Assembly: GCA_019510465.1 (NCBI GenBank)
Contig: JAEKKH010000150.1
Location: forward strand, 1 to 44,209
From: Burkholderiales bacterium
GTDB taxonomy: Bacteria > Pseudomonadota > Gammaproteobacteria > Burkholderiales > Burkholderiaceae_C
Direction of reading: 5' to 3'
Length of the DNA: 44,209 nt
The notes beneath the pieces are model-generated. The model did not search any database and was not told the DNA's origin. It saw only the letters and a list, made by a program, of their open reading frames with translations. Of this stretch, positions 16,702 to 24,923 are shown piece after piece. The number at the start of each line of letters is the position of its first letter. Position 1 is the first letter of the stretch. Both the position numbers and the translations under genes were made by a program.

Positions 16702-16741
16702 AGACGAGGGATGGGGCCGCGTGGCGGCCCCGCCGTCGTCT
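16702..16741. terminator. Strong hairpin between the Cys-tailed membrane protein and PRC-barrel genes
   Basis: AGACGA and GGGGCCGC pair with GCGGCCCC and TCGTCT around a 3-base loop, with a small internal loop. It is 22 bases upstream of the PRC-barrel gene. There is no U-run, so it may be a weak terminator or a leader structure. Confidence 0.4.
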
Positions 16742-16786
16742 GCGTGGCAAATCGCGCGCCGTGGCCGATGGCGCTCGCTCGCGCGC

Positions 16787-18466
16787 TCAACCGGCGCCGC
16801 AGGTGTACGGATACGCCTTCTGGTACGCCCGGCACTCGTCCGAGTTGAGGTTGCCCGAGCTGCTGCAGCAGCTGTGCTTCATGCAGGCGCTCAGCGTCGC
16901 GCGGCGGTTCGACGTGCGGCCCGAGAGGTCCTGCATGCAGCCGGCGGTGATGCGGCCCGCCGGCACGACCGGCCGCAGGTCTTCCGCGTCGGCCACCGAC
17001 AAGGTCGGCCGCACCGACTCCACGTGCCGCGTCGGGCCGCCGGCGCCGGGCGGCGACAGGTTGATCCGCTCCACCGCCGCCAGGCCCGGCGCGCGGGCAT
17101 TCGTCAGCTCGCGTTGCGACGTGCCCGCCGCCTGCGTCTGGGCCGGGGTCGGGGCCTGCGTGCGCGGCTTCGGCGCCCCGCGCGACGTGCCCTTGGCCGG
17201 CGGCGTGGGCGCAGGCGCGGCGGGCTGTGGCTGGGCCTGCGCCTGCAGCGCCTCGGCGCGGTCGCCGTGCATCGGCGAGATCCAGCGATGCTCGATCTGC
17301 GGCTCGGGCAGGCTCGCGCCGGCGTAGACCGCGCGGATCAGCATGTCGGTGCGGTCGCGCAGCACGCGGTCGGCCTGGGGATCGGCCACCAGCACATGGC
17401 CGCTGGCCGGGTCGACCTGCACGATGGACGTGATGCCTTCGCCGTCGAGCGCCTTGCGCAGACGCACGTCGAGGCCGCCCTCGGCCCGGAGCTGCGACTG
17501 GGCACGCAGGGGATCGGGCACCGGCACCTGCACCGGCATCGGCGGCGGCACGCTGGCCGCGGCGGACACCGCCGTGGGTTGGGCGCCGCCGGCGCTGGGC
17601 GCCGCGGCGATCTGCGCCTCCGGCGTGAGCGGCGGCAGGGGCACCGCGCCGCGCTGCGCGGGATTCGCCGCGGCGGACGGCGCCGCCGTCGCCGCGAGCG
17701 CGACCGAGGCGGCGGGCGTCTCGGCGCGGGTGTCCAGCGCCAGGCCCGGCGTCGATGCGGCGGGCGTCGGACCCGAGCCGTGCTCGGTCACGGCGGCCTT
17801 CAGCGACGACACGTCGAGGCCGGTGGGCATCGTGCCGGTGAGCCAGGCCAGGCCGGCGACGGCCACGGCCAGGCCACCCAGCATCGCCAGCGCGCGCCAG
17901 GGGCCACGCCGAACAGGTGGCTTGAGGGGACGCTCGCCGATCGGGTGGTCCTCACGCGGCCGAGCGGGCGGTGCTGCCGACATCGTGGGCTCGACGCCGT
18001 GCGCCGGGCGCGATGTCGCCGCCGCGCGAGGGCTGCCGGCAGCGCCCGGCACGCTCGCCATGACGTCGGGAATGGTCGGGTGTTCGCGCCGGGGCGCCAG
18101 CGCGGCAGCCGGCCTGGCGCCCGCTGCGGCCAGGGGCTCGGGTTCGGGCTCGCGTTCGCGTTCGCGCCCGGGCGGCGTCGCCGCCGTCGGATCGGGCACG
18201 CTCACCGCCGCTGCGATCGTGGCCTCGGCGCGCAGTCGGTCGCGGTCGGCCGTCACGCGCTCCAGCTCCTCGGCCATCCTGGCACGCAGCGCATGGGATT
18301 CGGCCGCCAGCGCCTCGGTGTGGCGCAGGCGGTCGCGGATGACCTGGCGCGCCTCACGCTCCTTGGCGAGCTGGCGTTCCAGGGAATCCGGCGCGCCGGA
18401 CTGCGGATTGGCGGCGTCCGTCGCCGCATCGGGCGGGACCCGGCCCTCGATATCGTGGTTGCTCAC
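16787..18466 (-). CDS. Membrane-anchored protein with coiled coil, BON-like segment and six-Cys tail
   Basis: I start at GTG 18466, which has GGAGAAG six bases upstream; the track start (18571) has no ribosome site. This gives 559 residues. Order: a charged coiled coil (about 28-85), a Pro/Arg-rich cytoplasmic stretch, one membrane helix (RALAMLGGLAVAVAGLAWL, about 190-209), an Ala/Pro-rich linker, a BON-like segment (LDVRLRKALDGEGITSIVQV, about 332-375), another low-complexity linker and a C-terminal 50-residue Cys-rich module (GCMQDLSGR, ACMKHSCCSSSG, DECRAYQ, PYTC). The topology puts the Cys module in the periplasm, where disulfides could form. No family assignment is possible. A secretion or envelope role is only inference. 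Confidence 0.7.
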   Translation of the reverse strand: MSNHDIEGRVPPDAATDAANPQSGAPDSLERQLAKEREARQVIRDRLRHTEALAAESHALRARMAEELERVTADRDRLRAEATIAAAVSVPDPTAATPPGREREREPEPEPLAAAGARPAAALAPRREHPTIPDVMASVPGAAGSPRAAATSRPAHGVEPTMSAAPPARPREDHPIGERPLKPPVRRGPWRALAMLGGLAVAVAGLAWLTGTMPTGLDVSSLKAAVTEHGSGPTPAASTPGLALDTRAETPAASVALAATAAPSAAANPAQRGAVPLPPLTPEAQIAAAPSAGGAQPTAVSAAASVPPPMPVQVPVPDPLRAQSQLRAEGGLDVRLRKALDGEGITSIVQVDPASGHVLVADPQADRVLRDRTDMLIRAVYAGASLPEPQIEHRWISPMHGDRAEALQAQAQPQPAAPAPTPPAKGTSRGAPKPRTQAPTPAQTQAAGTSQRELTNARAPGLAAVERINLSPPGAGGPTRHVESVRPTLSVADAEDLRPVVPAGRITAGCMQDLSGRTSNRRATLSACMKHSCCSSSGNLNSDECRAYQKAYPYTCGAG

Positions 18467-18697
18467 AGCGCTTCTCCATCGCGTGTCGGCCCCACCCTCC
18501 TTTCGGAAATGGTAGACCGGCACGGCATTGCGGCGGCGCCGAGCGCGGGCGCAGCCGTAACAAGCTGTCAACCCGTGCGACCCGTGCGCTCGACCGTTGG
18601 TGCCTCCTCTGCAATCGGCTTGCCCGCAGCCGAACAGGGTCTTTCCGCCCCATTCGCGGCCCGGGGTCCGGCGGCCAAGCGCCTACACTTCCGAACC
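18467..18697. other. Divergent promoter region of the Cys-tailed protein and the M48 protease
   Basis: About 230 bases separate the two divergent genes. Apart from the -10 listed at 18684 I see no binding site or RNA gene. Confidence 0.4.
18684..18689 (+). promoter_or_regulatory. Candidate -10 of a near-leaderless M48 protease transcript
   Basis: TACACT is eight bases before ATG 18698, so the transcript would start about two bases before the start codon. Confidence 0.4.
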
Positions 18698-19990
18698 ATG
18701 AATCCCGTCGTCCTGTCCCTGGCATTCGCGGCCGCGATCCTGGCCTCGCTGCTCATCAAGTTCTGGCTGGCCACGCGCCAGATGCGTCACGTGGCCGCCC
18801 ATCGCGCGGCGGTTCCGGCCGCATTCGCCGCCATCGTGCCGCTCGAAGCGCACCAGAAAGCGGCGGATTACACGCTCGCCAAGCTGCGTTTGGGCATCGT
18901 CAGCGAAGCTTTCGGGGGCGCCGTGCTCATCGGGTGGACGCTGCTGGGAGGCCTGGCGTGGCTCAACGGCGTCGTCCAGGATCTCGTGCTGGCCCGCTGG
19001 GGCGGCATGGCTTACCAGTTGCTGCTCGTCGGGGCCGTCGTGCTCGTCGGCGGCCTGCTCGACCTGCCGTTCGACCTGTACCGCACCTTCCGCCTCGAGC
19101 AGCGCTTCGGCTTCAACAAGACGACACTGGCGCTCTACGCCACCGACCTCCTCAAGTCGACGCTGCTGGGCATCGCCATCGGCGGCCCGCTGCTGGCCGC
19201 CGTCCTGTGGATCATGCAGGCCACCGGCGCCCACTGGTGGATCTGGGCCTGGGCGGCGCTGTCGGCATTCCAGCTGCTGGCGATGGTGATCTACCCGACG
19301 GTCATCGCGCCGATGTTCAACAAGTTCGAGCCGCTCGCCGACGACGCCCTGGTCGGACGCGTGCAGTCCCTGATGCAGCGCTGCGGCTTTCGCGCCAAGG
19401 GCTTCTTCGTGATGGACGGCAGCCGCCGCTCGGCCCACGCCAACGCGTACTTCACGGGCTTCGGCGCGGCCAAGCGCGTCGTCTTCTTCGACACGCTGCT
19501 CAAGCGCCTGAACGGCGACGAGGTCGAGGCGGTGCTGGCGCACGAGCTGGGCCATTTCGCCCATCGCCACATCGCCAAGCGCGTGGTGTTGATGCTCGCG
19601 TCCAGCCTCGCGGGCTTCGCGCTACTGGGCTGGCTCGCCACCCAATGGGGCTTCTACCTGGGGCTGGGCGTCACGCCCAACCTGACGACCAGCAACAACG
19701 CGCTGGCGCTGCTGCTGTTCATGATGGGCCTGCCGCCGTTCATGTTCTTCGTGTCGCCGATCTTCGCCAGCCTGTCGCGCCGCGACGAGTACCAGGCCGA
19801 TGCCTACGCGCGCAACAACGCCGACGCCGCCGACCTGGTGCGGGCGCTGCTCAAGCTGTACGAGGACAACGCGTCCACGCTGACGCCCGACCCGCTGTAC
19901 GTGCGCTTCTACTACTCGCATCCGCCGGCGTCGTCGCGCATCGCCGCGCTGGGCCTGGCCGACGTGCCGCTCGCCGGGGTGCCGGCTTGA
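18698..19990 (+). CDS. M48 family membrane metalloprotease (Ste24/CAAX protease type)
   Basis: The 430-residue protein has several membrane helices in the N-terminal half (about 5-25, 70-90, 105-125, 155-200) and a zinc protease domain with HELGH at 282-286 and the distal glutamate in RRDEYQADAYA near 364-374. RSAHANAYFTGFG just before the zinc site is typical of Ste24-type enzymes. Bacterial members probably cleave membrane or envelope proteins, since prenylated CAAX substrates are absent. The track joins it to a long upstream open frame starting at 16691; the true start is ATG 18698. Its TGA stop overlaps the TTG start of rsgA, so translation of the two is probably coupled. Confidence 0.92.
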   Translation: MNPVVLSLAFAAAILASLLIKFWLATRQMRHVAAHRAAVPAAFAAIVPLEAHQKAADYTLAKLRLGIVSEAFGGAVLIGWTLLGGLAWLNGVVQDLVLARWGGMAYQLLLVGAVVLVGGLLDLPFDLYRTFRLEQRFGFNKTTLALYATDLLKSTLLGIAIGGPLLAAVLWIMQATGAHWWIWAWAALSAFQLLAMVIYPTVIAPMFNKFEPLADDALVGRVQSLMQRCGFRAKGFFVMDGSRRSAHANAYFTGFGAAKRVVFFDTLLKRLNGDEVEAVLAHELGHFAHRHIAKRVVLMLASSLAGFALLGWLATQWGFYLGLGVTPNLTTSNNALALLLFMMGLPPFMFFVSPIFASLSRRDEYQADAYARNNADAADLVRALLKLYEDNASTLTPDPLYVRFYYSHPPASSRIAALGLADVPLAGVPA

Positions 19991-20922
19991 GCGCACGCTC
20001 GCCGCGCGGCGCGCCGCCGCCTTCCACGCTGGCGCTGGCTCGCGTCGTCGGCGTGCACGGCCGCCATTCCGTCATCGAGACGGCCGACGGCCGCCGCCTG
20101 CTCGCGCACGGCCGCGGCAAGAAGAGCGAGACGGTGGTGGGCGACCACGTGCGCTGGCAGGTCTCCGGCGACGAAGGCGTGATCGAGTCGGTCGAGCCGC
20201 GCACCAGCCTCCTGAAGCGCCAGGACGAATGGCGCAGCAAGAATTTCGCCGCCAACATCGACCTGCTGCTGGTGATGGTGGCCACCGATCCGCCCTACAG
20301 CGAATCGCAGCTGGCGCGCGCCCTCATCGCGGCGGAGGACGGCCACATCGACGTGAAGATCGTGCTGAACAAGATCGACCTGCCCGAGGCCGCCGCGGCG
20401 CGCGAGCGGCTCGCCCCGTATCGCCGGATGGGCTACGACGTCCTGGAAGTCGCGGTCAAGGCCGACCCGGCCGGCACGGCAGGCTTGCTGCAACCGCTGC
20501 TGGCCGGCAAGACCACGCTCGTGCTGGGCCCCAGCGGCATGGGCAAGAGCACGCTGGTCAACCTGCTGGTGCCGCACGCCGACGCGCAGGTCGGCGAGAT
20601 CTCCAAGGCGCTGAAGTCGGGCAAGCACACCACCACCACCACCACGTGGTACTGGCTGGACGACGCCCGCCACAGCGCGCTGATCGACTCGCCCGGTTTC
20701 CAGGAATTCGGCATCCACCACATCGAGTCGCCACGCCTGGCCTCCCTGATGCGCGACTACGCGACGTACTTCGGCGACTGCAGGTTCGCCAACTGCACGC
20801 ACCGCCACGAACCGTCGTGCGGCGTTCGCGCCGCCATCGCGCGCGGCGACATCTCGCCCACGCGCGAACGCATCTACGAGGAGCTGATGGGCGAGCTCGA
20901 ACGCGCGGCCTCGCGGCATTGA
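19987..20922 (+). CDS. rsgA: Ribosome small subunit-dependent GTPase A
   Basis: The protein has 311 residues from TTG 19987. RsgA is a circularly permuted GTPase that checks late 30S maturation. An N-terminal OB fold (ETADGRRLLAHGRGKK, GDHVRW, about 25-85) is followed by G4 NKIDL, G1 GPSGMGKST (181-189), a Thr-rich switch (HTTTTTTWYW), G3 DSPGF and a C-terminal zinc motif (CRFANCTHRHEPSC). The TTG overlaps the stop of the M48 gene (TTGA). No ATG occurs in frame until residue 93, inside the GTPase domain, so a non-ATG start is required; a GTG 20 codons later is less suitable. Confidence 0.93.
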   Translation: MSARSPRGAPPPSTLALARVVGVHGRHSVIETADGRRLLAHGRGKKSETVVGDHVRWQVSGDEGVIESVEPRTSLLKRQDEWRSKNFAANIDLLLVMVATDPPYSESQLARALIAAEDGHIDVKIVLNKIDLPEAAAARERLAPYRRMGYDVLEVAVKADPAGTAGLLQPLLAGKTTLVLGPSGMGKSTLVNLLVPHADAQVGEISKALKSGKHTTTTTTWYWLDDARHSALIDSPGFQEFGIHHIESPRLASLMRDYATYFGDCRFANCTHRHEPSCGVRAAIARGDISPTRERIYEELMGELERAASRH

Positions 20923-20929
20923 GGGCGTG

Positions 20930-21397
20930 ATGCGGCGCGACACGCGGCAAGCGCTGCTCCAGGTCTCGGCAATGTCCGGGACGTCGGTGGCCATCGTCAT
21001 CGCCGGCGGCGCCTGCGCCGCCGCGGCCCTGGCCGTGTGGTGGCAGACGCCGGAACTGCATGTGCAAACCGGTGCGCACGACGCCGTCGCGCACATGGAA
21101 CTGCTTGGCGAGTACCCGTCCGACATCCGCAGCATCACGATCGCGCGCGACGGCGCGAGCGCCCCGGTCTGGCGCATCATGGCCGTCGGCGACTTCTTCC
21201 AGATCCATTCGGTGAGGCTGACGGCGGGCGAGAACCCGGCCGACGCGCTGCTTTTCCCCGGCGCGGCGCGCCACGTGCTGCCATCGTCGGGCGCCATGTA
21301 CCGGCTGGAGGCCGGCATCGCCTACCGGATCACGATCTGCCCATTGGCCACGCCGGGCCTGTGCCGCCACGCCCGCTTTGTCCTGCCTTCGCGCTGA
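20930..21397 (+). CDS. Hypothetical protein with N-terminal membrane anchor
   Basis: The protein has 155 residues from ATG 20930; the track uses the GTG one codon earlier, and GAGGGCG upstream serves both. One membrane helix (about 17-38, VAIVIAGGACAAAALAVWW) is followed by a periplasmic domain of about 115 residues with two cysteines near the C-terminus (TICPLATPGLC). The sequence around WRIMAVGDFFQIHSVRLTAG suggests a beta sandwich. I recognise no family. It begins eight bases after rsgA and ends 22 bases before the YeeE gene, so it probably lies in the same transcript. Confidence 0.65.
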   Translation: MRRDTRQALLQVSAMSGTSVAIVIAGGACAAAALAVWWQTPELHVQTGAHDAVAHMELLGEYPSDIRSITIARDGASAPVWRIMAVGDFFQIHSVRLTAGENPADALLFPGAARHVLPSSGAMYRLEAGIAYRITICPLATPGLCRHARFVLPSR

Positions 21398-21419
21398 AGG
21401 CGCCTCGAACGACCTCGAC

Positions 21420-21854
21420 ATGACCATCGCCTGGACTTCCTTCACCCCCTGGCTGTCGCTCGCGGGCGGCCTGCTGATCGGCGTCGCCGCGGCGATGCTG
21501 ATCCTGTTCAACGGCCGCATCGCGGGCATCAGCGGCATCGTCGGCGGGTTGCTGCGGCCGGCGCGCGGCGACGTCGACTGGCGCCTCGCCTTCGTCGTCG
21601 GACTCCTGGCCGCGCCGCTCGCATGGCGCGCATTCGCCGCGGCACCGGCCCTGCACGTGGCGGCGTCGACGCCCGTGCTGGTGGCCGCCGGCCTGCTGGT
21701 GGGCCTGGGCACGCGCCTGGGGTCGGGCTGCACCAGCGGACACGGCGTCTGCGGCATGTCGCGCGGCGCCCTGCGCTCGGTCGCGGCCACCGCCACCTTC
21801 ATGGCGGCCGGCTTCGCCGTCGTGTTCGTCGTGCGTCACCTGCTCGGAGGCTGA
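21420..21854 (+). CDS. YeeE/YedE family transporter, first half
   Basis: The 144-residue membrane protein has about four helices and the family signature GLGTRLGSGCTSGHGVCGMSR (the conserved Cys motif GCTSGHG near 103-109). YeeE/YedE proteins import thiosulfate or related sulfur compounds. In many proteobacteria two short half-size proteins, as here, are encoded in tandem and presumably form one transporter. The start at 21420 is chosen because the 14 residues before it in the track are charged and not part of the family. The second half begins three bases after its stop. Confidence 0.86.
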   Translation: MTIAWTSFTPWLSLAGGLLIGVAAAMLILFNGRIAGISGIVGGLLRPARGDVDWRLAFVVGLLAAPLAWRAFAAAPALHVAASTPVLVAAGLLVGLGTRLGSGCTSGHGVCGMSRGALRSVAATATFMAAGFAVVFVVRHLLGG

Positions 21855-21857
21855 ACG

Positions 21858-22298
21858 ATGCGCGCCGTCACCGCCTTCATCGCCGGCCTGGTCTTCGGGC
21901 TCGGGCTGCTGCTGTCCGGCATGGCCGATCCGGCCAAGGTGCTGGGCTTCCTCGACCTCGCGGGCGCGTGGGATCCCTCGCTGATGTTCGTGATGGGCGG
22001 CGCGGTGGGCGTGGGGGCCGTGGCCTTCGCGGCCGCGCGCCGACGCACGCGCTCGCTGCTCGGCGAACCGATGCAGTTGCCGGCGAAGACGGGCATCGAC
22101 CGTCGCCTCGTCGCGGGCGCGCTGTTGTTCGGCGCGGGCTGGGGCCTGGCAGGCTTCTGCCCCGGGCCCGCGATCGTCGCCCTGGGGGTGGGCGAGTCCA
22201 AGGCCGTGGTCTTCGTCCTGGCGATGCTCGCCGGCATGGGCGTGTTCGAGTTCGTCGAGCGGCGCCGGCGGCCCGCACGAACGGCCGCGGCGCATTGA
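21858..22298 (+). CDS. YeeE/YedE family transporter, second half (DUF6691 type)
   Basis: The 146-residue membrane protein has about four helices. Signatures are FGLGLLLSGMADPAKVLGFLD at the N-terminus and GAGWGLAGFCPGPAIVALG near 93-111, with the conserved Cys in FCPGP. It pairs with the gene three bases upstream, and together they give the eight or nine helices of a full-length YeeE. An Arg-rich tail ends the protein. The last three bases of the stop codon belong to a 29-bp exact repeat found again in pcnB. Confidence 0.86.
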   Translation: MRAVTAFIAGLVFGLGLLLSGMADPAKVLGFLDLAGAWDPSLMFVMGGAVGVGAVAFAAARRRTRSLLGEPMQLPAKTGIDRRLVAGALLFGAGWGLAGFCPGPAIVALGVGESKAVVFVLAMLAGMGVFEFVERRRRPARTAAAH

Positions 22299-22323
22299 GC
22301 GGACGCGGGTCGCGCGGCGCCGC
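22295..22323 (+). repeat. 29-bp direct repeat, copy 1
   Basis: A stretch beginning TTGAGCGGACGCGGGTCGCG runs across the stop codon of the YeeE gene and is identical over 29 bases to 34515-34543 inside pcnB. Confidence 0.75.
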
Positions 22324-22408
22324 GATCACCCGCGGTCGCGCCATGCGCGGGCGCCGTCGTCGGCGCCTGCAGACCAGGCCGCCGCGACCGCGCGGGCGCC
22401 GGCGGCTC

Positions 22409-23011
22409 TCAAGCGGCCCGGAGCCGGCGCCGCGGCAGGATCGCACCGACGCGCCGGCGGTAGTCGCGGTACTGGTCGCCGAACCGGTCGATCATCATGG
22501 CTTCCTCGCGCGGCAGGCGCACGGCCATCAACAGCGCCACGGCGGCCAGGCCCGCCAGGCCGGCGATCCAGTTCGCGACCAGCAGCGCCTGGCCCGTGCC
22601 CAGCACGAGGAACGAGGCATACATCGGATGGCGCACGTGGCGGTAGGCGCCCTCGGTGACCAGGCGATGGTCGGCATTGAGCTCCAGCGTCACGGACCAG
22701 CTCTCGCCGAGGTCCGCGTGCGAGCGCCAGAACAGCCGCAGGCCGGCGAGCATGGCGACGGCACCGAACAGCGTGCAGGCATCCGGCTGCGGGCGCGACG
22801 CGAAGGCCAGCACCGGCTGCGTCACCACGATGCACGGCAGCGCGACCTGGCCGGCGCCCACCAGCAGAATCAGCAGTCGGTCGCGCAGGTCGGCGCGGCT
22901 GACGGCCTTCGCGCGCCGCGTCCGGCGCGCGAACACGCCGCGGATCGCGAGGTAGGCGGCCGTGAAGACCAGGAACAGCGTCGCCGCGAAGCTCGGATGC
23001 GGGAGGTGCAT
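22409..23011 (-). CDS. Integral-membrane methyltransferase family protein (ICMT/PEMT-like)
   Basis: The protein has 200 residues and about five membrane helices. The conserved C-terminal half contains ADHRLVTEGAYRHVRHPMYA (residues about 113-133), the S-adenosylmethionine-binding signature of the isoprenylcysteine carboxyl methyltransferase and phospholipid N-methyltransferase superfamily, followed by EEAMMIDRFGDQYRDYRRRV. Bacterial members act on membrane-associated small molecules or lipids; the substrate here is unknown. It starts 19 bases after the CobD/CbiB gene on the same strand, so the two are probably co-transcribed. Confidence 0.82.
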   Translation of the reverse strand: MHLPHPSFAATLFLVFTAAYLAIRGVFARRTRRAKAVSRADLRDRLLILLVGAGQVALPCIVVTQPVLAFASRPQPDACTLFGAVAMLAGLRLFWRSHADLGESWSVTLELNADHRLVTEGAYRHVRHPMYASFLVLGTGQALLVANWIAGLAGLAAVALLMAVRLPREEAMMIDRFGDQYRDYRRRVGAILPRRRLRAA

Positions 23012-23030
23012 GCCCCGGCCGTCGCGCGGG

Positions 23031-24023
23031 CTACGACAGCAGGTTGGCGAGCTTGAGCAGCGCCACCAGCAGCATCCACAGCACGACCGAGCGCCACACC
23101 AGGCCGACGACGATGCCCAGGTGGCCCAGCTGCGGCGGCATGCCCTGCGTGGTGCTGCCGGCCGATTCCGATGCCAGCGACCCCTCGCCGCTGGTGAAGG
23201 TCTTCGAGCGGTCCGGCGTCACGCCCGGCGGCGTGGCCCCGCCCAGCTGCACGCCGACGGCGCCCGCCGCGGCGGCCAGGATGATGCCCTCGTTGGCGTG
23301 CTTCCACAGCCCGGCATCGCGCTTCCAGCCGTCGATGGCGTCCTGGAAGTTGCCGACGACGGCGAAGCCGAACGCCGTCAGGCGCGCAGGGATGTGGTCG
23401 ATCAGGCTGAACAGGCGCTGCGACAGCGCCATCAGGTTCTCGTTGATCGGCGTGTCCAGCGACTTGCTGCGGAATGCCCAGTAGCGCGACGCGAATTCGG
23501 CCATGCGGTACAGCACCGCGCCCGCCGGGCCCAGGCCCAGCGCCGAGAACACGATGAAGCAGAAGAACACGCCGAACACATGGCGGTGCGCGGCCAGCAG
23601 CGAATGCTCGATCATGTGGCGCAGCAGCTCGGTGCGCGGCAGCTCCGAGGCGTCGAGGTGGCGCCATTCGGCCAGCAGCCGCCGCGCCTCGGGCTCGTCG
23701 CCGCTCTCGAGCGCGGTGCGGATGTCCGTGAAGTAATGGCTGAACTGGCGAAAGCCCAGCGTGAGGTACAGGATCGCGATGTCGAACACCAGGGCGGCGA
23801 TCGCGTTGTAGTGCGCGATGCCGATGTAGACGAGCGCGGCGGCCACCGCCGGCGCTATCACGGTGACGATCCACACGATCTTCGCGTGCTGCGGCTTGCC
23901 GGCGTCGAAATTGCGGCCCGTCCAGCCCACCCACGAGGCGAGCGAGTAGTGCACGACGTTGTTGCGCGGCAGCGGCTTGATCTGCTCGAGCAGCAAGGCG
24001 AAGAGGACGGCGATGAAGCTCAT
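23031..24023 (-). CDS. CobD/CbiB family membrane protein
   Basis: The 330-residue membrane protein has an N-terminal signature MSFIAVLFALLLEQIKPLP and helices around 45-95, 150-175, 240-265 and 300-328. It belongs to the CobD/CbiB family. Classical CobD forms adenosylcobinamide from cobyric acid. Burkholderiales carry this shorter, diverged version apart from cobalamin genes, as here, so its function may differ; an AmpE-like role has been suggested for similar proteins, but I cannot show this. A TATGAT hexamer lies eight bases before the ATG. Confidence 0.78.
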   Translation of the reverse strand: MSFIAVLFALLLEQIKPLPRNNVVHYSLASWVGWTGRNFDAGKPQHAKIVWIVTVIAPAVAAALVYIGIAHYNAIAALVFDIAILYLTLGFRQFSHYFTDIRTALESGDEPEARRLLAEWRHLDASELPRTELLRHMIEHSLLAAHRHVFGVFFCFIVFSALGLGPAGAVLYRMAEFASRYWAFRSKSLDTPINENLMALSQRLFSLIDHIPARLTAFGFAVVGNFQDAIDGWKRDAGLWKHANEGIILAAAAGAVGVQLGGATPPGVTPDRSKTFTSGEGSLASESAGSTTQGMPPQLGHLGIVVGLVWRSVVLWMLLVALLKLANLLS

Positions 24024-24031
24024 TGGCTCGA

Positions 24032-24037
24032 ATCATA
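24032..24037 (-). promoter_or_regulatory. Candidate -10 of a near-leaderless CobD/CbiB-family transcript
   Basis: TATGAT on the minus strand is eight bases before the ATG at 24023. No ribosome site lies between. Confidence 0.4.
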
Positions 24038-24087
24038 GCCGCAGCCCGGCGACGGTCGAGCTGCGCCCCGCGCGCGCCGTTGCCGTT

Positions 24088-24852
24088 TCAGTGCGCCAGG
24101 AAGCGGTAGAGATTGCGCAGCATCGCCGCGGTCGCGCCCCACACGAAATACGGTTCGCCGCGCAGGTCCTGGCCCCACGGCATCGAGATGAACTGGCGTG
24201 CGAGGCCATCCACCTCGACCGCGTGGCGGCGATGGTGCGCGGGGTCCATCAGGAAGGCCAGCGGCACCTCGAACACCTCGGCCACCTCGAACGGGTCGAG
24301 CCGGAGCGCGCGCGGCGGATCGAGCAGGCCCAGCACCGGCGTGACCTCGTAGGCGGTCACCGTGGTGTAGGTGGGCAGCCGGCCGATCACCTCGACCTCG
24401 TCGGCCGACAGGCCCACCTCCTCGTGCGCCTCGCGCAGCGCCGTGGCGACGGCATCGGCGTCTTCCGGATCGGTGCGGCCGCCGGGAAAGCTCACCTGGC
24501 CCGCGTGGTCGTTGAGGTGGTCGGTGCGGCGCGTCAGCAGCACGGTGAGGCCGGCCGGGCGCCGCACCAGCGGCACCAGGACGGCCGCGGCCCGCAGGAC
24601 GCGCCCGGCCAGGCGCTGGCCGTCGCCGATGAACTCGGGAGTCCAGGGCGCGGCCTGCGCGGCGCCGTCGGCGGGCGTGCGCGCGATGGCGCCCAGCGTC
24701 GGCGCGAAGCGCGCGCGCACGGCCTCGGGCGTGAGGCGCTCGGGCGCGACCGCGGGCAGGTGCGTGTCGCGGCCGATGACCGGCGCGAGCCGCGGCTCGC
24801 GGATCAGCGGACGCAATGGCGCGGACGGCTTCGGTGGTTCGGGGGTGGACAT
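24088..24852 (-). CDS. CoA pyrophosphatase (Nudix, NudL type)
   Basis: The protein has 254 residues. The Nudix box runs from Gly125 to about 147 (GGRTDPEDADAVATALREAH then EEVGL), with catalytic Glu residues in REAHEE. Before it is LLTRRTDHLNDHAGQVSFPG, the NudL/UPF0035 signature of CoA-hydrolysing members. Such enzymes cleave CoA and its derivatives to 3'-phospho-AMP and phosphopantetheine. The N-terminal extension of about 80 residues is Pro-rich and variable. The mRNA upstream of the ATG has no purine-rich site. It lies 65 bases upstream of the CobD/CbiB gene on the same strand. Confidence 0.9.
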   Translation of the reverse strand: MSTPEPPKPSAPLRPLIREPRLAPVIGRDTHLPAVAPERLTPEAVRARFAPTLGAIARTPADGAAQAAPWTPEFIGDGQRLAGRVLRAAAVLVPLVRRPAGLTVLLTRRTDHLNDHAGQVSFPGGRTDPEDADAVATALREAHEEVGLSADEVEVIGRLPTYTTVTAYEVTPVLGLLDPPRALRLDPFEVAEVFEVPLAFLMDPAHHRRHAVEVDGLARQFISMPWGQDLRGEPYFVWGATAAMLRNLYRFLAH

Positions 24853-24923
24853 GCGGGCGCTGTTTCAGGAGGACCGTGCCCATTGTCCGGCCTGCATGCC
24901 CGCGGCGCACGTCCAACCGCTTT

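Noticed and set aside
16691-18697. Long upstream part of the track ORF 16691-19990
   Set aside because: This is antisense to the Cys-tailed membrane protein gene; the M48 protease starts at 18698.
23031-24023. Cobalamin biosynthesis operon
   Set aside because: Only one CobD/CbiB-like gene is present and its neighbours do not belong to that pathway.
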